DNA of 44,479 nt from Bacillota bacterium (GCA_017656145.1 JACDOI010000019.1:1-44479), one strand, 5' to 3'. Shown: positions 34,917 through 44,349, numbered from the stretch's first letter. Program-made: numbers and translations. Notes: generated from the letters alone by a model not told the origin.

Positions 34917-37370
34917 ATGGATGAACGTCCTGAACAGGCGGGGCAGTCCGGAGTGCCCTTACTTCCCCTGCGGGGGATGATCGTGTTTCCCCATACAGTG
35001 ACGCCGCTTGAGGTCGGCCGGCCCCGCAGCATCCAGGCCCTGGAGGCCGCGATGCTGGGAGAGCGCCGCCTGGTGCTGGCGGCGCAGCGGGACGAGCAGG
35101 TGCAGGAACCGTCCCCCGGCGACATCTACCCGGTCGGCACGTTGTGCGTCGTCAAGCAGGTGCTCAAGCTCCCCGAGGGCCAACTCCGGGTGCTCATCGA
35201 AGGCCTGTTCCGGGTCCGCATCGACTCCGTTTTGCAGGAGGAGCCGTATTATCTTGCGGCGGTACAGCCGCTTGAGACCGAAGACGAACCCGGTCCGGAG
35301 CTGGAGGCCCTCGTGCGGACGGCCCGCCGCCTGTTTGAGCAATATTGCCAGCTCGGCAAGAAGCTGCCGGAAGAGCTGGTGCGGTCGGTTTTGGGCATAG
35401 AGGATCCCGAGAGGCTCCTCCACACCATCATGTTCCAGCTCCCTGTGGGGATTCCAGATAAGCAGGCGGTGCTGGAGACGCCGGGGCTTGCCCAACGGCT
35501 TGAGCAGTTGTGCGTCCTGCTCACCCGGGAGACCGAAATCCTTGAGATTGAGAAGCGCATTCATTTGCGGGTGCGCCGGCAGATGGAGCGGACCCAGAAA
35601 GAGTACTACTTGCGGGAGCAGATGAAGGCCATCCAAAAGGAGCTCGGTGAGCGGGACGAGCGCCAGACGGAAGTGGACGACTACCGGCGCCGCATCGAGG
35701 AGGCGTCATTGCCCAAAGAAGTCCGGGAGAAGGCGAACCACGAACTGAAGCGGCTTGAGAAGATGCCGCCCATGGTCGCCGAAGCGGTGGTCGTGCGCAC
35801 GTACCTCGATTGGCTTTTGGCTGTCCCGTGGTCCAAGAAAACCACTGACCGGCTCGACTTGAACGCGGCTCAGGCGGTGCTGGACGAGGACCACTACGGC
35901 CTAGAAAAGGTCAAGGAGCGAATCCTGGAGTACCTCGCGGTCCGCAAGCTCACCCGCGGCGTCAAGGGGCCTATCCTGTGCCTAGTGGGGCCGCCGGGCG
36001 TCGGCAAGACGTCGCTGGCCCGCTCGGTGGCCCGGGCCCTTGGGCGCAAGTTCGCCCGCATCTCTTTGGGCGGCGTCCGGGACGAGGCGGAAATCCGCGG
36101 CCACCGGAGGACGTATGTCGGCGCAATGCCCGGCAAGATCGTCCACGCGTTGCGGCAGGCGGGCGCGAAAAACCCGGTGATGCTCTTGGACGAAGTGGAC
36201 AAGATGACATCGGACTACCGGGGCGATCCCACCGCGGCGTTGCTGGAAGTGCTGGACCCTGAGCAGAACCACGCGTTTAGCGACCATTACCTGGAAGTGT
36301 CCGTGGACCTTTCGGAGGTGCTGTTCATCACGACCGCCAACGTCCTGTGGGCCATTCCCCGGCCGCTGCGGGACAGGATGGAAATCATCGCCATACCCGG
36401 CTACACCGAGCAGGAGAAGCTGGCCATCGCCCGCCGGCACCTGTTGCCCAAGCAAGTCCGGGAGCATGGGCTCAAGCCGGGCCAGCTATCGGTGTCCGAC
36501 AATACGTTGGCCCGGATCATCGACGGGTACACCCGGGAGGCGGGTGTGCGGGGCCTTGAGCGAAGCTTGGCCGCGATTTGCCGTAAGGCTGCACGCGAGG
36601 TCGTCGCGGGAGCCAAGACTCCCATCCGGGTGACCCGCGGGAATCTCACCAGGTATCTGGGCCGTCCCCGCTACGTCCGGCAGCCGCCAGAGCGGGAAGA
36701 TCGGGTCGGGCTGGTCCATGGCCTCGCGTATACCGAGTACGGCGGCGACGTGCTGGCCGTTGAAGTTACCGTCATCAAGGGCAAGGGCAAGCTGATGCTC
36801 ACCGGCAAGCTTGGGGAGATCATGCGGGAGTCGGCCCAGGCTGGCTTCAGCTACATCCGGTCCCGGGCCGCGGACTTGAGCATCGAGGAGACGTTTCACG
36901 AATCGGTGGACGTCCACATTCACATCCCGGAAGGGGCGGTGCCCAAAGACGGCCCGTCGGCCGGCATCGCCATCGCGACCGCCCTGGCCTCGGCCTTGAG
37001 CGGCCGGGCGGTGCGGCACGATGTCGCCATGACCGGCGAGATCACCTTGCGGGGGCGGGTGCTGGCGGTGGGGGGCATTAAAGAAAAAGTGCTCGCGGCC
37101 CATCGCCACGGGATCAGGACCGTAATACTCCCGCGGGACAACGAAAAAGACCTGGAGGACATTCCCGCCGCCGTCCGCCGGCGCCTGGACATTCGACTGG
37201 TCGACCATATGGACGATGTCTTGGACATGGCCTTGATCGGAAGCCAGACCGAGCCGGCCGCGGACGTGGCCGTCGCCGGCATCTCGCCCGCCGCCGAACC
37301 GCCGCCGTACGTTCCGGGTGAGGTGGACGGCGACGGACCTCAGGAAGGACCGGTGTGGGACGGGTTGTGA
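34917..37370 (+). CDS. lon: ATP-dependent Lon protease
   Basis: An 817-residue cytoplasmic Lon: N-terminal substrate-binding domain from [14 protein letters not shown], a coiled-coil segment around residues 215-290, the AAA+ domain with Walker A GPPGVGKT and Walker [12 protein letters not shown], and the protease domain with catalytic Ser in [12 protein letters not shown] and Lys in [15 protein letters not shown]. The C-terminal 40 residues are a variable Ala/Pro/acidic tail. The frame is open to GTG 34881, but ATG 34917 has the G-rich GGGGGGGA upstream, so it is preferred. The stop overlaps engB (TGATG), so expression is coupled, as in Bacillus lonA-ysxC. Confidence 0.97.
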   Translation: MDERPEQAGQSGVPLLPLRGMIVFPHTVTPLEVGRPRSIQALEAAMLGERRLVLAAQRDEQVQEPSPGDIYPVGTLCVVKQVLKLPEGQLRVLIEGLFRVRIDSVLQEEPYYLAAVQPLETEDEPGPELEALVRTARRLFEQYCQLGKKLPEELVRSVLGIEDPERLLHTIMFQLPVGIPDKQAVLETPGLAQRLEQLCVLLTRETEILEIEKRIHLRVRRQMERTQKEYYLREQMKAIQKELGERDERQTEVDDYRRRIEEASLPKEVREKANHELKRLEKMPPMVAEAVVVRTYLDWLLAVPWSKKTTDRLDLNAAQAVLDEDHYGLEKVKERILEYLAVRKLTRGVKGPILCLVGPPGVGKTSLARSVARALGRKFARISLGGVRDEAEIRGHRRTYVGAMPGKIVHALRQAGAKNPVMLLDEVDKMTSDYRGDPTAALLEVLDPEQNHAFSDHYLEVSVDLSEVLFITTANVLWAIPRPLRDRMEIIAIPGYTEQEKLAIARRHLLPKQVREHGLKPGQLSVSDNTLARIIDGYTREAGVRGLERSLAAICRKAAREVVAGAKTPIRVTRGNLTRYLGRPRYVRQPPEREDRVGLVHGLAYTEYGGDVLAVEVTVIKGKGKLMLTGKLGEIMRESAQAGFSYIRSRAADLSIEETFHESVDVHIHIPEGAVPKDGPSAGIAIATALASALSGRAVRHDVAMTGEITLRGRVLAVGGIKEKVLAAHRHGIRTVILPRDNEKDLEDIPAAVRRRLDIRLVDHMDDVLDMALIGSQTEPAADVAVAGISPAAEPPPYVPGEVDGDGPQEGPVWDGL

Positions 37371-37984
37371 TGGATTGGCGCAGAGTCCGGCTCATCGCCA
37401 CCGCGGCCAAGCCCGAGCAGTTTCCCCGTCACCGGCTGCCGGAGGTGGCCCTGGCGGGCCGGTCCAATGTAGGAAAGTCTTCGCTTATTAACCAGCTGGT
37501 CCGCTCGAGGCTGGCCCGGACCAGCAACACCCCGGGGCGCACCCAGACGCTGAACTTCTACGCAATCGACGAGCGCCTTTGTCTAGTCGATCTGCCGGGC
37601 TACGGTTACGCCCGGATGCCGGAACGGGTGCGGCGGCGGCTGGGCTCGCTCATCGAGGAGTATCTGGCGTCCCGGGAAAACCTGGTCGGCGTCGTCCAGC
37701 TCGTCGACATCCGCCACCCGCCGACGGACAACGACCGGGCGATGGCCGAATGGCTCGCGCATTACGGGAAGACCGCGGTGGCCGTCGCCACCAAGGCGGA
37801 CAAGATCGCCCGCGGCCAGCGGAAAGCCCGGGTCGAGGCAGTAGCCCGGGAGCTCGGCATGCCGGCGCTGGCATTCTCCGCCGCGACCGGCGAAGGGCGC
37901 GACGAGCTCATCCGGGTGCTCCGGTCCATGGTCGACGGTGCCCGGCCGAGAGCAAACGGCGGCCGAGGGGGCCTGCTCGGGTGA
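37370..37984 (+). CDS. engB: Ribosome-biogenesis GTPase EngB/YsxC
   Basis: A 204-residue essential GTPase that helps assemble the 50S subunit. G1 is GRSNVGKSS, G3 is DLPGYGYA, and G4 is TKADK, with G2 in the TPGRTQTLNFY segment. ATG 37370 overlaps the lon stop; a slightly longer frame from GTG 37355 would overlap lon further and is less likely. The C-terminus (RANGGRGGLLG) is short and glycine-rich. It ends 16 nt from the end of a convergent gene, without a recognisable terminator. Confidence 0.95.
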   Translation: MDWRRVRLIATAAKPEQFPRHRLPEVALAGRSNVGKSSLINQLVRSRLARTSNTPGRTQTLNFYAIDERLCLVDLPGYGYARMPERVRRRLGSLIEEYLASRENLVGVVQLVDIRHPPTDNDRAMAEWLAHYGKTAVAVATKADKIARGQRKARVEAVARELGMPALAFSAATGEGRDELIRVLRSMVDGARPRANGGRGGLLG

Positions 37985-38000
37985 GCCGGATGGCGGCCGC

Positions 38001-38927
38001 TCAGCCGGAATCTCTTTCGGGAATTGGGCCCGGGTCCGAACGGTCGGTGGGCGGAACGGGCGGTTTTGCGGCGAGCGGGCGTCCCGCGGGGACGGTGCCG
38101 TCCCTGTCCGGAGCGGCCGGCGACGGGGCAGATCCGGCCGCAGCAGCGGGTGACGGAGTCCCGGGCGCAAGAGCCGGGCCAGGGGCGGAACGGGGCGGGG
38201 AGGAATCGTCGGGCGCTGCTCTGGTCGTTCCAGCGGCCGGGTTCCGCTGGCGCCAGGCGGAGATCCAAGTGCGAAACCGCTGGCCCGCAGAACGCGCCGG
38301 CGAATCGTCGGGCGCCCGAAAGGCCTTGGCTTGGCCGAGCCGGCCGCCGGGCTGGCATTCTTGGGGGTTGGCGGTATCAGCGCAGGCCCGCTTCTGTTCG
38401 AGGACGGCGACGGCCAGATCTCGCACGATGACGGCGTCCTGGCCGACGGTCAGGACCAGATGGGCTGGCAGGGACGCCTGACCCCGGAACAGGTCCCGGA
38501 TCAGCCCGCCCGACAAAAGGAGCGATTCGACCCGCCCGTGTTTTGGGTTGACGAAAAACTCGTCCACGTCGCCGAGGAAGCGGCCGCCCTCGGTCAACAC
38601 CGGCGCATGATACAGGCGGCGGCGGGAGCGCATTGTCTCCAGCATCTCGGGATGTTCCGACAGCGGCCCGATGCAATCGGTTCCGCGAACGGTGACCGCG
38701 TGATCTCCGATCGCGTGCAAGTCCCGAAACGGCAAGCAGAGGGCTTCTTTGCCGACCCTGGTGGACAACAGCAGCCCAACTACCTTTCGCTCGTCCGGAT
38801 CGACGATGAGCCGGCGCACCCGGCCGACGACGCGGCCGGTTTCCAGGTCGTACACCGGCATGCGGTTCAGGCAGCGGCTCTCGGGCACTTGGGATTGCCC
38901 CCCATCCGCGGTGTCGCCCCGTGACAT
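38001..38927 (-). CDS. PRC-barrel protein with disordered Pro/Ala-rich tail
   Basis: A 308-residue minus-strand protein. Two PRC-barrel-like repeats lie at about residues 20-90 (MPVYDLETGRVVGRVRRLIV) and 100-175 (APVLTEGGRFLGDVDEFFV, then GRVESLLLSGG). In Bacillota this architecture resembles YlmC/YrrD-type proteins, possible adaptors in RNA maturation or sporulation. After residue 185 the sequence becomes rich in Pro, Ala, Ser, Gly and Arg and is probably disordered; it may be partly a G+C-driven extension. ATG 38927 has no clear Shine-Dalgarno, and ATG 38861 (starting MPVYDLETG) is an alternative. A frame of similar length is open on the plus strand through part of the region, but the PRC repeats identify the real one. 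Confidence 0.72.
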   Translation of the reverse strand: MSRGDTADGGQSQVPESRCLNRMPVYDLETGRVVGRVRRLIVDPDERKVVGLLLSTRVGKEALCLPFRDLHAIGDHAVTVRGTDCIGPLSEHPEMLETMRSRRRLYHAPVLTEGGRFLGDVDEFFVNPKHGRVESLLLSGGLIRDLFRGQASLPAHLVLTVGQDAVIVRDLAVAVLEQKRACADTANPQECQPGGRLGQAKAFRAPDDSPARSAGQRFRTWISAWRQRNPAAGTTRAAPDDSSPPRSAPGPALAPGTPSPAAAAGSAPSPAAPDRDGTVPAGRPLAAKPPVPPTDRSDPGPIPERDSG

Positions 38928-38951
38928 CTATACAGCGGTCCCGGCTCGAGG

Positions 38952-38980
38952 ATGACTGGGAAACGAGCTCGGGTTAGACT
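38952..38980 (+). promoter_or_regulatory. Possible promoter of rlmD-type gene
   Basis: ATGACT (38952-38957), 17 nt, TAGACT (38975-38980), 24 nt before the start of the methyltransferase gene, in the 77-nt divergent gap. Confidence 0.4.
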
Positions 38981-39004
38981 GGGGGAGGGCATGGCAGCGG
39001 GGGT

Positions 39005-40462
39005 ATGAACATGGGCAACGGGGCAAGACGGGCTCTTGCGGCCGGCCAGCGGTACCGGGCGCGCGTGGAAGACTTGGACACCGGCGGAGACGGCGTCAGC
39101 CGCATCCACAATGTCGTCGTGTTTGTCGAGGGAGCAGTGCCCGGCGACGAGGCCGTCGTGGAAATCACTGGGGTGCGGGACCGGTACGCCAGGGGACGAC
39201 TCGTGCAATTGCTTGTGGCGTCCCCCGACCGGGTGGAGCCGCCGTGCCCGGTGGCGGACGCTTGCGGCGGCTGCCAGCTGCAGGCCCTGGCGTACGGCGC
39301 CCAGCTTCGCTGGAAACGGCGGCGGGTGGAAGCGGCTCTGTCGCGCATCGGGGGCCTGGCCGGCGTACCGGTGGCGGACGTCCTCGGCATGCGGGATCCG
39401 TGGCGATATCGCAACAAGGCCCAATATCCGGTGGCGATGGCCGGTGAGCGGCTTTCGATGGGCTTTTATCGCCGGGGGACCCATGAGGTGGTCGACGGGC
39501 CGGACTGCCTCATACAAGATCCGGTTAACGCCGATGTCGCGAAGCTCGTCCGCTCGCTGTTGATCCGTCACCGGGTGCCGGTGTACGACGAGACGACCGG
39601 GCGGGGAACGATTCGCCACGTGGTGGTGCGGGCGAGCCGGTCCCGGCGGGAAGCGATGGTGGTGCTGGTGACCAACGGCGAAAGGCTTCCGGCCCGGGAC
39701 GAGATCGTGCGGGCGCTTGCGGCTGACCCGAGGGTCGTCTCGATCGCCCAAAACATCAATCCGCACCGGACCAACGTCATATTCGGCGAGCAAACCCGCA
39801 TCTTGTGGGGAAAAGAACACCTGGAGGATCGCATCGGGCCCCTGCGGTTTTTGATATCGCCCCGGTCCTTTTTTCAGGTAAACAGCGAACAAGCGGAAGT
39901 CCTCTACGAAGAGGTTCGGAGGGCCTCGGGCCTGTGCGGGAGCGAGACGGTGCTCGACGCCTATTGCGGGGTAGGAACCATCGGGCTGTATTTGGCCTCA
40001 TCCGCCCGGGAGGTGGTGGGCATTGAGGCGGTGCCCGAAGCGGTGAAGGACGCCCGCCGCAACGCCAGGCACAACGGCATCGAAAACGCCCGGTTTTACG
40101 AGGGCGCGGTGGAAGAAGTTCTGCCTCGCCTGGTAAGCTCCGGGCGGCGGTTTGAAGTGGCGATCCTCGACCCGCCCCGCCGCGGATGCGAGCCGGAAGT
40201 GCTGGCCGCCCTGGCGGCGGCGGAGGTGCCGCGCTTGGTCTACGTGTCGTGCCACCCCGAAACGATGGCCCGGGACTTGAAACGCCTGCGCGGGTTGGGA
40301 TATGACACTGAGCGGGTGCAACCGGTCGACATGTTCCCCATGACGGCCCATGTGGAGTGCGTGGCTACCGTGATCCGCCGCCCGCAGGGCGAGAACCGAA
40401 CGAACGGGGACGCCGAAGGCCAAGGAAACGGGGACGCGGTTTGCGAAGGAGTACGGCGATGA
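39005..40462 (+). CDS. rlmD: 23S rRNA (uracil-5-)-methyltransferase, RlmD/RlmCD type
   Basis: A 485-residue SAM-dependent RNA methyltransferase forming 5-methyluridine in 23S rRNA (U1939 and/or U747 positions in family members). Order: N-terminal TRAM domain (about 12-72); a four-cysteine Fe-S motif (CPVADACGGC plus a Cys in DGPDCLIQ); the catalytic domain with the SAM loop VLDAYCGVGTIGLYLA; ILDPPRRGCEP; and the catalytic Cys in VYVSCHPETMARDL. A tail of 30 residues rich in Gly, Asn and Asp ends the protein. Whether it acts like RlmD or the dual-site RlmCD cannot be told. The stop overlaps the next gene (ATGA). Confidence 0.94.
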   Translation: MNMGNGARRALAAGQRYRARVEDLDTGGDGVSRIHNVVVFVEGAVPGDEAVVEITGVRDRYARGRLVQLLVASPDRVEPPCPVADACGGCQLQALAYGAQLRWKRRRVEAALSRIGGLAGVPVADVLGMRDPWRYRNKAQYPVAMAGERLSMGFYRRGTHEVVDGPDCLIQDPVNADVAKLVRSLLIRHRVPVYDETTGRGTIRHVVVRASRSRREAMVVLVTNGERLPARDEIVRALAADPRVVSIAQNINPHRTNVIFGEQTRILWGKEHLEDRIGPLRFLISPRSFFQVNSEQAEVLYEEVRRASGLCGSETVLDAYCGVGTIGLYLASSAREVVGIEAVPEAVKDARRNARHNGIENARFYEGAVEEVLPRLVSSGRRFEVAILDPPRRGCEPEVLAALAAAEVPRLVYVSCHPETMARDLKRLRGLGYDTERVQPVDMFPMTAHVECVATVIRRPQGENRTNGDAEGQGNGDAVCEGVRR

Positions 40463-41205
40463 ACACGTTGCTGCTGTTTGATCTTGACGGTACGCTGGTC
40501 ATCAGCGAGGGCGCGGGACGCCGGGCCATCATCCGGGCGTTCGGCACCTTGTACGGTTCCGGGTCCGATTGGGCGTCCTTGAACACCGCTGGGCGGACCG
40601 ACACCGCGATCTTTGCCGCCATGCTGTGCGAGATCGGCCGGGACCCGGCCGAAGCGTGGAGCCCGGCCCTTTGGGAAACGTACTTCCGGTTCCTGGAGGA
40701 TGAGGTCGGCCGGCGCCCAGGCCGGCTGGCGCCGGGGGTGCGGGAGCTTCTGGATTATTGCCGGCCGGCCCGGGGGCTGTTCGCAGCTTTGGGGACGGGG
40801 AATCTCGAGCGGGGTGCTCGGATTAAGCTCGAGCCCCACGGCATCAACGACCGCTTGCCGGTGGGGGGATTCGGCAGCGACGCGGCAGTCCGGGCGGAGC
40901 TGGTGCGGATCGGAGCGCTCCGGGCCGGAGCGCACTACGGCGTCCGATTCGACCGCGTTGTCGTTGTGGGCGATACGCCGCTGGACGCCGAGTGCGCGCG
41001 GGAAAACGGCTTCGGCGCGGTCCTGGTGGGCACCGGCCCGTACTCGGTAGACGCGTTGGAGCGATGCGGGGCCGCCGCGGTGCTGCCCGATCTGAGGGAC
41101 ACGGGCCGCGTGCTGGAGGCGGTCGAGCAGGCTGCCGGGGCAAGCGCCGGTCCTGGGCCTGCGGGCGCGGATTCGGGCCAGGGCCTCGGGGAGGCGGCCG
41201 GTTGA
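40459..41205 (+). CDS. HAD-superfamily hydrolase (phosphoglycolate-phosphatase-like)
   Basis: A 248-residue soluble HAD phosphatase. Motif I is LLFDLDGTLV (nucleophile D8, acid D10), motif II probably the GTGN segment, and motif IV VVVGDTPLDAECARENG. A helical cap lies between motifs I and II. The substrate cannot be told; relatives dephosphorylate phosphoglycolate, nucleotides or sugar phosphates. GAAGGAG lies upstream of the ATG, which overlaps the rlmD stop. The Ala/Gly-rich C-terminus runs about 20 residues past the fold. Confidence 0.88.
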   Translation: MNTLLLFDLDGTLVISEGAGRRAIIRAFGTLYGSGSDWASLNTAGRTDTAIFAAMLCEIGRDPAEAWSPALWETYFRFLEDEVGRRPGRLAPGVRELLDYCRPARGLFAALGTGNLERGARIKLEPHGINDRLPVGGFGSDAAVRAELVRIGALRAGAHYGVRFDRVVVVGDTPLDAECARENGFGAVLVGTGPYSVDALERCGAAAVLPDLRDTGRVLEAVEQAAGASAGPGPAGADSGQGLGEAAG

Positions 41206-42065
41206 TGAGCAGTGAGCTTGGGCCCGCGTCCTTGCGCCCGGTCGGCCGAGGCGGACGGCACGACGGGTTTCGCCTCGTCGCGTTGGACATCGATCACACC
41301 CTGGTCGGCGACGACAACGAGATCGCCGCCCGGGATTTGGCTGCCGTCCGGCAGTGTCTGGCCATGGGCATCGAGGTCGTGTTGGCCACCGGCCGCACCC
41401 GGCCCGGGACGATCCCCATCGCCCGCCAGATCGGCGAAGGGATACCCATGATCTGCACGACCGGCGGGGTGACCTACAACGGCCGGGGGGAGGTCATCCG
41501 GCGAGCAACGGTGCCCCTCACCCTGGCCCGGGACGTTCTCGACCGGTGGCGCCGGGAAGGCATTCCGGCCCGGGCCGATGCGGCCGGGACCGTTTATTAC
41601 ACTTCGGCTCCGCCCGCGCGGTGGCTTGTGCCCGGTGCGATCGTCGACCCCGATTTGGCCGACCACTTGTCGAAGGCGCCGGACCAGCTGGTGGTTTGGG
41701 GCGAAGACGGCTGCCGGTGGACGATCCGCCATCTCAGCTACTTGAGCGCGGACGTCCAGCTTCTTGTGTTGCCCAGCTGGGAAGAGCCCCGGGTCGTCCA
41801 TGTGCTGCATCCCCGCGCAAGCAAGGGAGCCGCGCTGGCCGACTACTGCCACAGTCGCGGCATCGACCGGAGCCAGGTGCTGGCCATCGGCGATTCGCTG
41901 AACGATTTCAGCTTGTTGAGCTTTGCCGGGACGGGGATAGCCATGGGCCACTGCGAGCCCATGCTAAGGCTCGTCGCCGATGTCGTTCTGGATGCGGGAG
42001 AGGCGGTTGCTGACGCGCTTTACGCTTACGTGCTATCGGCAGGCGGACGCGACGGCGACTGCTGA
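41205..42065 (+). CDS. Cof-type HAD-IIB hydrolase
   Basis: A 286-residue HAD phosphatase of the Cof/IIB subclass, which act on sugar phosphates, flavin or phospholipid-like substrates. Motif I is ALDIDHTLVGDD, with His at the position usually occupied by Gly; motif II VLATGRT; motif III lysine in KGAALADYC; motif IV IGDSLNDFSLL. The usual Cof cap domain lies between motifs II and III. ATG 41205 overlaps the stop of the preceding HAD gene (TGATG). The 3' end overlaps the convergent desaturase gene by 40 nt. Confidence 0.88.
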   Translation: MSSELGPASLRPVGRGGRHDGFRLVALDIDHTLVGDDNEIAARDLAAVRQCLAMGIEVVLATGRTRPGTIPIARQIGEGIPMICTTGGVTYNGRGEVIRRATVPLTLARDVLDRWRREGIPARADAAGTVYYTSAPPARWLVPGAIVDPDLADHLSKAPDQLVVWGEDGCRWTIRHLSYLSADVQLLVLPSWEEPRVVHVLHPRASKGAALADYCHSRGIDRSQVLAIGDSLNDFSLLSFAGTGIAMGHCEPMLRLVADVVLDAGEAVADALYAYVLSAGGRDGDC

Positions 42066-43126
42066 CCGTCGGATAGCGACAGCGGGCGCCGTTGAGCGAC
42101 GACCCGATCCGGCGACAGGCCGTGGCCGAGGACGGGGTAGGTCAGCTCCCGTACGGGGTCGATGAGGCTGGTGTTGTCCCGGTAAAGCCGCGGCGTACGC
42201 CAGAGGGTGAGCAGCGCTTTCCAGTGCGGCATTTCATTGTACCGCTCGGGCCAAAGCCGCTTCACGGCCGCTTTGATTTGCGGCGCGTACTTCGGATTGA
42301 CGGCCGGGAAGATGTGGTGTTCGGTGTGGTGGGAGAAATGGAAGTGCAGCGTGTCCACCCAGCGCGGCACCGTCACCGTCAAGCTGTTGGCCAGCGGATC
42401 GTTGGTCGGGGTCAGAGGATTGAGCAGGTGATTGGTCGCGATGTAGCTCATCACAATGAAGTTGGCCACTAGCAACGGCAAGACGAAGGCATACAAGAAG
42501 TCGCCGCGCAACCAGGCGGCCAGGAGCACGGCCCCGCTTGCGGGCAGCAGGAACTGGGCGGTCACCACCCGGCGCTCCCGGGCCGGAAACTCGGGGGCAA
42601 AGCGCAAAAGCATCATGAACGAGTGGAAACTGAACCAGACGCTGAACGCGGCGAAGGTGAAAAAACTCCGGAGCACCGGCGCGATGCGGTACAGAAGCTG
42701 CAACGACTTGCGTTCCCGGAAGTCCTCCAGGGTGCCCATGGCATCCGGATCTTCGTCGTCCGATTGGGTGTGGCCGTGATGCTCGACGTTGTGCCATTTG
42801 CGCCACAGTTTGGGCCCGAGGAAAAACGGCGCAAAGCAGATGGCACCGACAGCGTCCCGCAACCACGGGGCGCGCACGACCGAACCGTGCAGCACCTCAT
42901 GCCCGAGAAACCCAAGACAGGCAAAGGAATGGCCGATCAAAATGCCGATGGCCAGCTTCGCCCAGGTGTTCTGCTCCAGCGCGGCGATCGCTGCGATGCC
43001 GAAGCCGATCACCGCCAGGTGGGGGATGAGCCAGAGCAGGCGACTGGGAACGGGCTTGAAGACCTCCTCGGGCAGTTCCCGCTTGAGGATGCGGGTGTAC
43101 TCCCGAAGGTGAAGCAATGTTTGCAT
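42026..43126 (-). CDS. Membrane fatty-acid desaturase
   Basis: A 366-residue integral-membrane di-iron desaturase on the minus strand. The three histidine boxes are in place: HEVLH (residues 76-80), HNVEHH (112-117, in WHNVEHHGHT) and HTEHH (in HFSHHTEHHIFP). Four or more hydrophobic helices flank them. It probably inserts a double bond into membrane acyl chains or a related lipid; regiospecificity cannot be told. The ATG has AAGGAG about 7 nt upstream and a good promoter. The C-terminal 40 nt overlap the convergent Cof-type gene, so the two transcripts form an antisense pair. Confidence 0.92.
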   Translation of the reverse strand: MQTLLHLREYTRILKRELPEEVFKPVPSRLLWLIPHLAVIGFGIAAIAALEQNTWAKLAIGILIGHSFACLGFLGHEVLHGSVVRAPWLRDAVGAICFAPFFLGPKLWRKWHNVEHHGHTQSDDEDPDAMGTLEDFRERKSLQLLYRIAPVLRSFFTFAAFSVWFSFHSFMMLLRFAPEFPARERRVVTAQFLLPASGAVLLAAWLRGDFLYAFVLPLLVANFIVMSYIATNHLLNPLTPTNDPLANSLTVTVPRWVDTLHFHFSHHTEHHIFPAVNPKYAPQIKAAVKRLWPERYNEMPHWKALLTLWRTPRLYRDNTSLIDPVRELTYPVLGHGLSPDRVVAQRRPLSLSDGQQSPSRPPADST

Positions 43127-43146
43127 CGACTTTAACTCCTTTTCTC

Positions 43147-43165
43147 ATCAGCCGCGTTCGCTGAT
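43147..43165. repeat. Inverted repeat in the desaturase 5' leader
   Basis: ATCAGC (43147-43152), 7 nt, GCTGAT (43160-43165), between the predicted transcription start and the Shine-Dalgarno site of the desaturase gene. It could be an operator for a lipid-responsive repressor; the function is inference. Confidence 0.35.
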
Positions 43166-43195
43166 TGAGCCGTTCTCATGTGCAATATGGTTGCC

Positions 43196-43224
43196 ATGTT
43201 ATCAGACGGTATGCCTCCGGTCAA
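43196..43224 (-). promoter_or_regulatory. Promoter of the desaturase gene
   Basis: On the minus strand: TTGACC (43224-43219), 17 nt, TAACAT (43201-43196), about 70 nt before the start codon. The 235-nt gap up to pfkA holds no convincing promoter for pfkA itself. Confidence 0.55.
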
Positions 43225-43361
43225 CCTAAGCGCGGCACAGGCGGCGGGAGCAACCTCTTTCTCTTGTCGATTCCGCCCTCCTCAGCTGCGGCTTTCGGTC
43301 TTGCAGGACGCCGTCTTCCGGCGGCGAACGTAAACCACAGCGCTCATACGAGGTGGTCGGC

Positions 43362-44333
43362 GTGAAGCGGATAGCAGTTCTGACCAGCGGCGGCGACGCG
43401 CCGGGCATGAACGCGGCCATCCGCGCGGTCGTTCGCACGGGACTTGCAGCCGGGCTTGAGGTGTACGGCGTTCGCAACGGGTACGCGGGGCTCATCAACG
43501 GGGAAATGGAGCGGATGACGGCCCGGGACGTGGGCGGCATCATCCAGCAGGCCGGAACGATGTTGCGCAGCGCCCGCTCCCGGGAGTTCCGGGAAGAGGA
43601 AGGGCGCCGCAAGGCCATCCGCAAGCTGGCCGAGCGAGGCATCGACGGCCTTGTGGTCATCGGCGGAAACGGGACCCAGACAGGCAACTATGAGCTGTCC
43701 AAGATGGGGTTTCCGGTCGTGGGAGTAGCGTCCACCATCGACAACGACCTGTACGGCACCGACATGAGCATCGGTGTCGATACGGCCCTGAACACCGTCT
43801 TGGAGGCCATCGACCGCATCAAGGCCACCGCGTCGTCCCATACCCGGGCGTTCCTGGTGGAAGTGATGGGCCGGGACAGCGGGTATCTCGCCCTCACGGC
43901 CGGCATTACGGGCGGTGCTGAGGCGGTGATCATCCCGGAGGTGGAGGTCGACCCCGACAGCGTCGCCCGGGAGCTTTTGGACGCGTACGCCCGGGGCAAG
44001 TCCCACGCGATTTTGGTTGTGGCCGAAGGCGCCAAGCTCAATGCCGCAAGCCTGGTGAAATACTTTCAGGAAAACCACGCAAAGATCGGGTTCGAACTGC
44101 GGGTCACGGTCTTGGGGCACGTGCAGCGGGGCGGGACGCCGACCGCCTTCGACCGGATGCTGGGCACCCGGCTCGGCGCGGCGGCGGTGGACGCTCTCCT
44201 CGCCGGCGAGCACGGCGTTTTGGTCGGGTGGGTCAACAACCGGCCCCAGTTGACTCCTTTGAGCGAGGTGGCCGGGCGAACCCGGCGGGCCGATCCGCAG
44301 TTGTACGAGCTGGCGCGGGTGTTGGCCCGCTGA
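43362..44333 (+). CDS. pfkA: 6-phosphofructokinase PfkA with altered nucleotide-site residues
   Basis: A 323-residue phosphofructokinase (fructose-6-phosphate to fructose-1,6-bisphosphate), the committed step of glycolysis and standard length for the bacterial ATP enzyme. Seen: SGGDAPGMNAAIRAVVR at the phosphate loop; STIDNDLYGTD with catalytic D127 and D129; EVMGRDSGYLAL; and HVQRGGTPTAFDRML near the C-terminus. Numbering happens to match E. coli PfkA. Gly104, the ATP-type residue, is kept, but Asp103 is Asn (GGNGTQTG) and Gly124 is Ser. PPi enzymes have Asp104 and Lys124, so neither pattern is complete. GTG 43362 has GAGGTGG a few bases upstream; GTG 43353 is less likely. Confidence 0.94.
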   Translation: MKRIAVLTSGGDAPGMNAAIRAVVRTGLAAGLEVYGVRNGYAGLINGEMERMTARDVGGIIQQAGTMLRSARSREFREEEGRRKAIRKLAERGIDGLVVIGGNGTQTGNYELSKMGFPVVGVASTIDNDLYGTDMSIGVDTALNTVLEAIDRIKATASSHTRAFLVEVMGRDSGYLALTAGITGGAEAVIIPEVEVDPDSVARELLDAYARGKSHAILVVAEGAKLNAASLVKYFQENHAKIGFELRVTVLGHVQRGGTPTAFDRMLGTRLGAAAVDALLAGEHGVLVGWVNNRPQLTPLSEVAGRTRRADPQLYELARVLAR

Positions 44334-44349
44334 AACGGCCGGTGATGAC

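Noticed and set aside
37579-38481. Plus-strand frame of about 300 codons
   Set aside because: Overlaps engB in another frame and lies antisense to the PRC-barrel gene; composition is Arg/Gly/Ala run-on.
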